From: Bimuria novae-zelandiae CBS 107.79
Lineage: Eukaryota > Ascomycota > Dothideomycetes > Pleosporales > Didymosphaeriaceae
NCBI GenBank assembly: GCA_010015655.1
Contig: ML976698.1
Coordinates: 453,885-517,884, forward strand
Reading direction: 5' to 3'
Length of the DNA stretch: 64,000 bases
Shown piece by piece: positions 57,735 to 64,000 of the stretch (position 1 is its first letter; each line of letters starts with the position of its first letter). The notes under the pieces were generated by a model. The model was not told the origin of the DNA, ran no database searches, and saw only the letters and a program-made list of their open reading frames with translations. Made by a program: the position numbers and the translations under genes.

Positions 57735-59580
57735 ACGTGGTTCACCACCGAGCGGGCCAACCCCACCAAGCGGGCCACTTTTTAAAAGTTAGTCTATTGC
57801 GAAGCGCCTCCTACAACACCACTATAATTTACTATAATTCGCAGAACATAGAAATACTATTTAGACTTATCGCTATTAGATGCATCTATAATTTCTACTG
57901 CGCAGGTGCGAGCGTTGTGGCCAGCTTCGCCGCAACGTCCGCAGCGCCTCTGCTCACGCACCCTCTTTATAGACTCTTTACCCTCCTTTTGCCTACTACT
58001 ATCCTTTTTAGCTTTAAATCGACTACCTTTTCTACTATAAGTGTCTTAGCTGCCTAAATATACTTCCTCTTTTAACTTTTTACCTTTATTACTATCTCTA
58101 CTGTCTTGCAAAGCCCTGCTATTTCTTATTATATTAATACTATTTCGTGCCCTATTAATGTAACACCTTTATTAAGCTACTTAACAGCTCTAAGAAGCGG
58201 AGAAACTGGTGAATCTCTGTACTTCTATACACGCTTACAAACTAGCGTTAACTAAGCCTCTATCTTGCGGAGGTTGCTTAGTATTTTTAATTCTTATAGG
58301 GTGTCCTTTGCGTTAGGTGGAGTTAGCGTACGAAGAACTACATTAAGTCTTAATAACACCGCCTCTAGGTCGTGTAGGACTAATCTAGCGCCTTTAAAGC
58401 CTATGTAGATATTCGCCTTTGTTATTACCTTCTTAAAAGCTACTTTAAAGGCTAGTAAAAAGGCCTCCTTCTTAATCTACTTAGTGCTATACCGTGCTAA
58501 GCTACTAATCTTATTACTATACGCCCGCTTTAAAAGTAAAAAACAACCTACATTAAGTGGCTGCAAGAGGTGTAATAAGTATAGAGGTATATAGAGAATA
58601 ATAATCTTCTATTCCTTATAGTATTTATAGAATTCGTGTGAGCAGTGGCTCTCGTGGCTATCTATAATTAGTAGCTAGTGTGCACCTAAACTACGCGCCT
58701 TAGTATAGGTATTAAAGTGCCTTAGCTAGGCAAGGCTAAGCTTATTTAACGTCTAGCTATTAGGACTGACTTTAATAACCTAGTCTCAGGGTAGATTATA
58801 GAACTAGGACGTGATTAGAACCTTACTAGGGAAGATAAGAAAAGGTAGTAAAGCCTAGCCTTTAGCGCTAACACCCTAGATATTAGTAACTTACTTATAG
58901 TTACTAGGTTAAATCTTCTTTAGGTTGTTTTGCTTCTTAGAGCCTGTAAAGACTATCTAACCCTGTATTACCCCTATTATAAAGCCTGTCTTGTCGAAGT
59001 TATACGTGTCGTTATTAGCGATACCGTACTTAGCCTTAGTATTAGTAACTAGCTCGAACTAGGGCGTTATAATACGTAGATCTTTGTTTAGGGCTCGCTA
59101 ATAATTATATAAATAGCTCTTTTAAAGCTTAATTTCTAGCGTACGCGTTTTAAGCCTGTCTACTTAGTGCTTACTAACAAGCTATCTACCGCGCTTAGTA
59201 AGTAGATTATTAGCTATATTTTAGACTATATCCCTTATTGCACCTATTCCTCGCTGGTTAAGCTTAAGTATACGTTAGACTAGAGCCTCCTCCTCTAGCT
59301 TAGTTAGCTTTTTTAAGTTAGGCTCGCGATCGCGTCGAGAGAGGGCTCCTTAGCGTTATTATTATACTATTATTTAAGGCACGCTAAAGGCTATAATAAC
59401 GCGTCTTTTACTTTTATTATAATTTTTAATTATAGCTTAGATAGCAAGCTATAGTGCGCTTTTAGTATAAGGTTATTGCGCGTTATGTTGTGATGGCATT
59501 ATAGTATAAGCTGGAGGTGGGCTGCATTTAGCAAAGTTGGCCCGCTCGGTGGGGTTGGCCCGCTCGGTGGTGAACCACGT
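57735..59580 (-). mobile_element. Inner pogo/Fot1 element, 1.85 kb
   Basis: Inverted repeats ACGTGGTTCACCACCGAG at the left and the inverse at the right, followed inwards by a repeated CGAGCGGGCCA motif; flanked by TA. Length 1846 bp is exactly in the Fot1/pogo range. The termini differ from those of the outer pogo family, so it is a second subfamily. It is less AT-rich than its surroundings. Confidence 0.8.
58000..59499 (-). pseudogene. Pogo transposase of the inner element
   Basis: Starts at an ATG (59499) and runs in one frame with TAG codons where Gln or Trp stands in relatives. The N-terminal part contains KLTKLEEEALV and a helix-turn-helix-like GIGAIRDIV; the first catalytic Asp is in NNDTYNFDKTGFIIG at about 58,981-59,020. 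The same frame continues towards 58,560, where the third catalytic region is expected. Because nearly all damage is TAG in one frame, this is the least decayed transposase in the window, but still inactive. Confidence 0.7.
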
Positions 59581-60983
59581 TATAACTTTACAAAAAAGAT
59601 AATACGTTATATTTATTTTAGAGAGGTACTATCTTTTTAGTAGAATTTTACGTCTTTTTTAGGATGTACGACGTAATATACTGTATAATTATTTAAAAAT
59701 TAAACATATTACTATTAATATATATATATGTTATATTAAGATTGTATAAGTATAGTTCATCTATTTATAAAGTTATAGAGAATTTAATTTTTTTAAATTT
59801 TGGTACTCTGCTTAGTCAGACCCAACTGTGGCCCTTACGACCCAACCCATTTACCAGCCTATTTTAGGGCAAGCACCACCTCTCTGCCTAGTATAGGAAG
59901 AAGGATCTACGTTATAATTAGGTAATTATAGTCTCTAAGAGTGGCTAAATAATTAATAAACTTAGTTTATAGTAGCTAAAGCATTTTAACGCGTATATAA
60001 AAAAATACTATTTATAGCTATTAGCTATTTATTATTAATAACTGTAAGAGCTATAACTCGTTTAACTTCTATATTATACTATAAGGGTAATAAGATTATT
60101 ACTTTTTATCTATTTCTATATTTATCGTATCTCTTATAACTACTAAATATAAAGTATTTCTTGCTATTAAAGAAGGCGTATAGGCGCCAAGCTAAGGATC
60201 TAATACATAACTATATTACGTATGTTATTAAAATTAAGTTCTTACCTTATTTTATTCTTACTTTTAAGTCTATAGTTACTTAAAGTAATATTTAAAAAGG
60301 CTTTTAAGACGCTAGCCTTATTTTCTTTAACTTAAAAGTAAAAATATTAAAGCCTAACGTATATTTGCGTACGCTTTCGCCTTATACTATATATAATAGT
60401 ATATAGTAGTTATACATGTTAAGTAATATTTTAGAGTTTAGGTTATAATTAATACTAGTAAAGGAGAGAATTTAAAGGCACCTAAATAGTTTCCTAATAA
60501 GCATAGTTAAGGCCTTTTAAAAAAAAAGCGTAGTAGTTATAGTGCATAAGCTAGTGTTAGTAGAAAAGTAGATTACTAAGCTTTAAGTTACTAATAAGGC
60601 TTCCACACGATAGAAATTATATAAAAAAAAGTAATTATAGTAAAAAAGTGCTTATAGCTACTAATAGCTAGTAACTAGCTATCCTAAAAGACTTTATAGC
60701 GCGTAGTAATAAGAAGAAGGTGAAGAGGAGGATACGCTCTAATTAGGAAAATTAACTTAATAGTACTATAAATGCTATAGTAAGACTAGGTATAATTTAC
60801 GCACGTATATAAAAGAAGTAAAAGTAAATTCTAAGCAAATTAGCTTACTATGATTTCTTATAACGATTTATGCGCGTTCTATACTATCGTGTAGAGTATA
60901 GATTTTGGTGGGGTCTTGGCAGAGTAATGCACTCGCTTGCCTAATGCACTCGCTTGCCTAATACACTCGCTTGCCAGGTACGT

Positions 60984-62219
60984 TAGATATACTAGCTATG
61001 TTAATATTAAGTTTATATAGATTTATAAAAGTAATAGGATAAAGCTTTTATTTCTACTTTTATATTTAATATACCTTCTATAGCTTCTTAATTTCTCTAG
61101 ATTCTCTATTATTAAGTTAAAGTATTAGAATTAGATACGTAATCTATTAAGCTTTAATACCTGTTAGGATCTTATGTTCAGCGGAACGATATTAACACTT
61201 TATAACAAAAGGTGGCACTATTACCCTACTAAGAATTATATAATGTCCCATAATATCCTACACGCCAATATTATAGGATATTAGGGTTACGTAACTATAC
61301 TATAGGATCTTATATGTACTACGTTTAAGATAGTATAGAACTATAGGATATTATAAAACGAGTTATATATATAGGAACGTTAGGTATAGCATTTTTATAC
61401 TTATATCTAACCTATTTATTAATATATCATTTAGCTTATACTAAGGCTTTTATTAATTTATTAATAACTCTATTTTACTTTTAATACTAACACTTTATTA
61501 ATACACGCAAGATATGCATATTTCTTCCTTACCTTACTAGTACTCTTACCTAAGAAATAACCTTAACTCCTTTAGGACTAGCTACCCCTTAAGGGCTTAA
61601 TAATAACGCGACACTAATTAAAAAGAATTAATTTATTAAATACTATTACCTAGCATAGAGAAAGACTTATTAGAGAGGATAATATAGGCAGGATAGCGAG
61701 TAATAGGTCTTACACTATATAATCCTAATTAGGTAATTTCATTATTATAAATGCTTCCTTGCCTAGCAATACTAGAATAGCTTAATTAATTAGTAAATCT
61801 AATAGATCTAATATATAGCACGCCGCGGAGATCCTAGGATATTTATACTACTTAGTAGACTATATTATAGTTAGAAAACCTGTCGCGATCTGCCCGCGTA
61901 TTACTATTAAAAGTAAGTAAGGTTATTATAATAGCTAATACTCGCGCAGCTACGCAGGAGGTAGTGATATTATAAATAAATTATTAAATATTAATTCTAA
62001 GCTTTATATAAAAGAGAAAGCGTATACAAGTTAATTACAATTAAAGGTTTATTAATATTAAAGCTATTAAAGCTACGATTAATTAAGCTACTACTTAAAT
62101 GGCTCGTATATTATAATTAGTTATATTAAATACTACCTTAGCTATTAATAAATTAACTGCAATGCTAAGCTTCGCAGATATATATATATAGTTTTAAATA
62201 TAATATGGCGTCAATTAAA
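60984..62219. other. AT-rich RIP relic, no gene
   Basis: No readable frame. Around 61,245-61,350 a palindromic theme (ATAATATCC, GGATATTA, TATAGGATC) repeats several times, possibly remains of an LTR or small inverted repeat. Composition becomes balanced at about 62,220. Confidence 0.4.
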
Positions 62220-62640
62220 TTATCGAGACTTCTGTGTAGGTGATTGGTTTGGTGCGGCTGATCAACACTTAGGGGTTATCAATATTTAGGTGCGTCGGCT
62301 TATGCTTTATAGCTCACTAAGAGCGGTACCAGGACGACTCTAAAGAGGGTGTTCGTGTTGCACCATGTGCTGGAGGTGCCTCCGGTGCTTTTTAACTCCA
62401 TTGCGGGAAGATTTTGGCTCTCACACAAACGGAGGCTAGTCCTTTTCATGAAGCTCATCATCACTAATCGAAGGTATGGAAGCATATTAAAGCAGAACTT
62501 TCAGATGGCGCGTATACATAAGTTTCCCACTAATCTTACCCCTCTGCTTCTTCGTCACAATCCTCACAGAGTCTAGAGTACTCTAAAATACGTTACAAAG
62601 GCTAAAATGTAAAAACCACACCACCTCCTGGGAATGGGCA
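62220..62640. other. Balanced sequence left of the tandem array
   Basis: Overlapping open frames of 61 and 75 codons on opposite strands, neither recognisable. Fragments such as CTCTAAAATACG and CATCATCACTAA resemble parts of the tandem unit further right, so this may be a decayed unit. Confidence 0.35.
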
Positions 62641-64000
62641 GTTCACTTGGTCTTCTTTCTGCTCTCTAAAACATGCGTCTCGTGTGTGATATGGAAACTC
62701 GATCCCTTGCGGTGATGGTGAGCAACAAAAGATTTGGGACAGACATGAGCAGCGTCACTTCGGACGGAGGAAGGTGTAAGAGCCCGCCAATTTTGGACTG
62801 TTCACGTACATAGTCACAGCCTCTAAAAGATTGAGTAAAAAAATACGAGTCCTGGCATGTCTAAAAATCGACACGTTTTATCCACATGGATTCTGCACTG
62901 GCTCTGACTCTGGTTCATTCGTGCTCTTCTGTCCTTGGAGTGCCAGGTTTCGGATCTACCGTTAGCGATGATGTTCTTCATCACTCCTCAAGAATGAATA
63001 CCGTAGTGAAATGGCACAGGAAGCTGAAGGAACTTCATGAGGGAACCGCACACATAAAAAGCGCCCGTGAAGTACGATATCTCTGTACAGCTGCCCATCA
63101 TCTGTGTTGACTAAAACAGTTGACCTTCATGTTGCATGCCTCTAAAAAATCGGAACCTGCAACGTACATGTTTGAGTCGGTTGGAGCCGCGTTTTCCACG
63201 TTTTCGGGCTTGGGCTGAAATTTGCAGTGAGGCAATGTCATGGCGATGATACCCACCACCAACGCTTTGTCAAGCGCCTGAGGAATGGAAATTCAGATTC
63301 CAGACGGTCGTCACGTATAAAGATCCTCTCCAGCTCAAAACTCCTCTCTACACAAGCACACAGCCTTAGGTTGACTAAAATCACTATCGAATGGTCAGAT
63401 GTCCAAAAACGGTGTTTCAGGAGCTCGATGATTGTGGAGCGGGTCGCTGCTTCGCCGCTTTCACGCCTGTACCACCGACCCGAACGAAAGCTAGTCTACG
63501 ATGATGACGCTTACTATCCACACGGCATTCAAACACGGCTATAACAGACTCCAGACGGCCGAGGGATATATAAAGCGCAGCAATTTCACTAGAATTCTCC
63601 ACATTGGCACCACCTTAGCGGTGACTAAAATCGCCATCGGGCACAAGGCATGTCTAAATAAGCAGCCATCGAACACCGGAATGCTGCTGGGAGGTTGTTT
63701 CACGGACTTATCATGGCGTCCCGAGATACACACCAGAAGGTTGCAAAGAGCTCTGTGCGATGATGATCGTCACCAACAGTCCGAAAGCGCTGTAATTCTT
63801 CATGAAAAGTAAAATAGTCAGATGTTTAGCAGGACCACTGTCTCTGCGGGCGTAAGTACATAAACGGCCACGCTCAATTTCGAAGCACGCAAAGAAGTGG
63901 GAGACATTAGACGGTCGCGGCTTATAAAAGCCCAGATTTTTCCACCGTTACTCTTCACACTCGCACAACCTTCGGGTTGATTAAAAAGATACAGGCCAAC
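62640..64000 (+). repeat. Diverged tandem array with TATA box and hairpin in each unit
   Basis: At least five units spaced about 255-360 bp. Each has a GACGG-like word in four units, a TATA-like box (62775 weak, 63053, 63316, 63569, 63923), and 56-60 bp downstream a (G/A)(C/T)TAAAA motif (62835, 63111, 63375, 63625, 63981). In the last three a hairpin begins 42-45 bp after the TATA box: CAGCC-TTA-GGTTG, CACC-TTAGC-GGTG and CAACC-TTCG-GGTTG. Between units, GATGAT(G/A) followed by CACCAAC recurs. The short open frames here are not shared between units. The array continues past the window end. Confidence 0.6.

Larger units (their letters stand above)
57576..59861. mobile_element. hAT-like MITE interrupted by a pogo element
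   Basis: Perfect 8-bp duplication TTTTAGGG (57568-57575, 59862-59869). The terminal inverted repeats of about 100 bp begin TAGGCTGGTAAATGGGTTGG and differ only by a few, mainly RIP-like changes. Removing the inner pogo (57735-59580) leaves about 440 bp, close to the size of the 1406 and 7108 copies, but here the interior is not telomere-like. No transposase of its own. Confidence 0.8.
56622..60983 (+). mobile_element. Outer pogo/Fot1 element of a four-layer nest
   Basis: The left end GCGTACCTGGTAAGCGAGTG and right end CACTCGCTTGCCAGGTACGT are inverted repeats flanked by TA. Each terminus carries three tandem copies of a 16-17-bp unit (AAGCGAGTGCATTACGT and its inverse). Plus-strand transposase relics match the 9388 copy (catalytic segment near 60,040-60,190). 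It is interrupted by a solo LTR (57368-57541) and a MITE (57576-59861) that itself holds another pogo. Removing these leaves roughly 1.9 kb, the family size. Right after the Gypsy 3' LTR, with 13 bp between. Confidence 0.75.

Noticed and set aside
57689..58057. 122-codon plus-strand open frame as a gene
   Set aside because: It begins outside and runs into the inner pogo element, antisense to its transposase relic, and includes TIR sequence.
57576..59861. A pogo-type element with these outer termini
   Set aside because: The outer termini have an 8-bp duplication, not TA; the pogo transposase belongs to the separate inner element at 57735-59580.
62640..64000. Tandem U6 snRNA genes or pseudogenes
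   Set aside because: TATA spacing, 5' stem-loop and ACTAAAA look U6-like, but no unit has the invariant ACAGAGA box or the GCATGGCCCCTGC region, so the identity is not supported.

Overview
The window reads as nuclear DNA of a filamentous ascomycete (Pezizomycotina; a Dothideomycete is possible, but the sequence does not settle it). Genes carry short 43-91 nt introns with GT..AG ends (one GC..AG), and the encoded families are typically fungal. Moderate-GC gene islands alternate with very AT-rich blocks in which CA and TG dinucleotides are nearly absent and TA is abundant. In those blocks recognisable transposon reading frames are broken mostly by TAG where Gln or Trp is expected. That is the mark of repeat-induced point mutation (RIP), here of the CpA-to-TpA type.

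Layout. 1-980: no recognised gene. 980-13,260: RIP-mutated block with pogo/Fot1-type DNA transposons (TA target duplications), two hAT-like MITEs with telomere-like interiors, a 300-bp foldback repeat and a gag-only LTR retrotransposon with a 5-bp target duplication. 13.3-27.5 kb: gene island with a stand-alone class I terpene cyclase, an AATase-family acetyltransferase, a solo LTR beside a 35-bp assembly gap, an F-box protein, a POT/PTR transporter, an intron-containing tRNA-Thr and an ACC-synthase-like aminotransferase. 27.8-31.8 kb: a 4-kb element with ~100-bp terminal inverted repeats beginning in a C run, containing a pogo remnant. 31.8-35.4 kb: a FAM210/DUF1279 mitochondrial protein and a convergent TauD/TfdA dioxygenase. 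35.4-40.6 kb: a decayed Tad1-like LINE whose 3' end lies about 140 bp upstream of an allantoate-permease-family MFS gene. 40.8-47.4 kb: the MFS gene, a convergent GT34-like glycosyltransferase and an interrupted unknown gene. 48.7-62.2 kb: a second large RIP block with a complete but dead Ty3/Gypsy element and a four-deep nest of insertions. 62.7-64.0 kb: a diverged tandem array in which each unit has a TATA-like box at fixed distance from a TAAAA motif, in three units with a small hairpin between.

The terpene cyclase, acetyltransferase and POT transporter lie within about 9 kb and could form a small terpenoid locus (skeleton formation, O-acetylation, export or uptake). No P450 or prenyltransferase was recognised next to them, so this remains an inference. 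The later enzymes (aminotransferase, dioxygenase, MFS, glycosyltransferase) are accessory-type genes separated by transposons and are not shown to act together. Gene models were built by hand from reading frames and splice signals; AT-block boundaries are exact only where target duplications are given.
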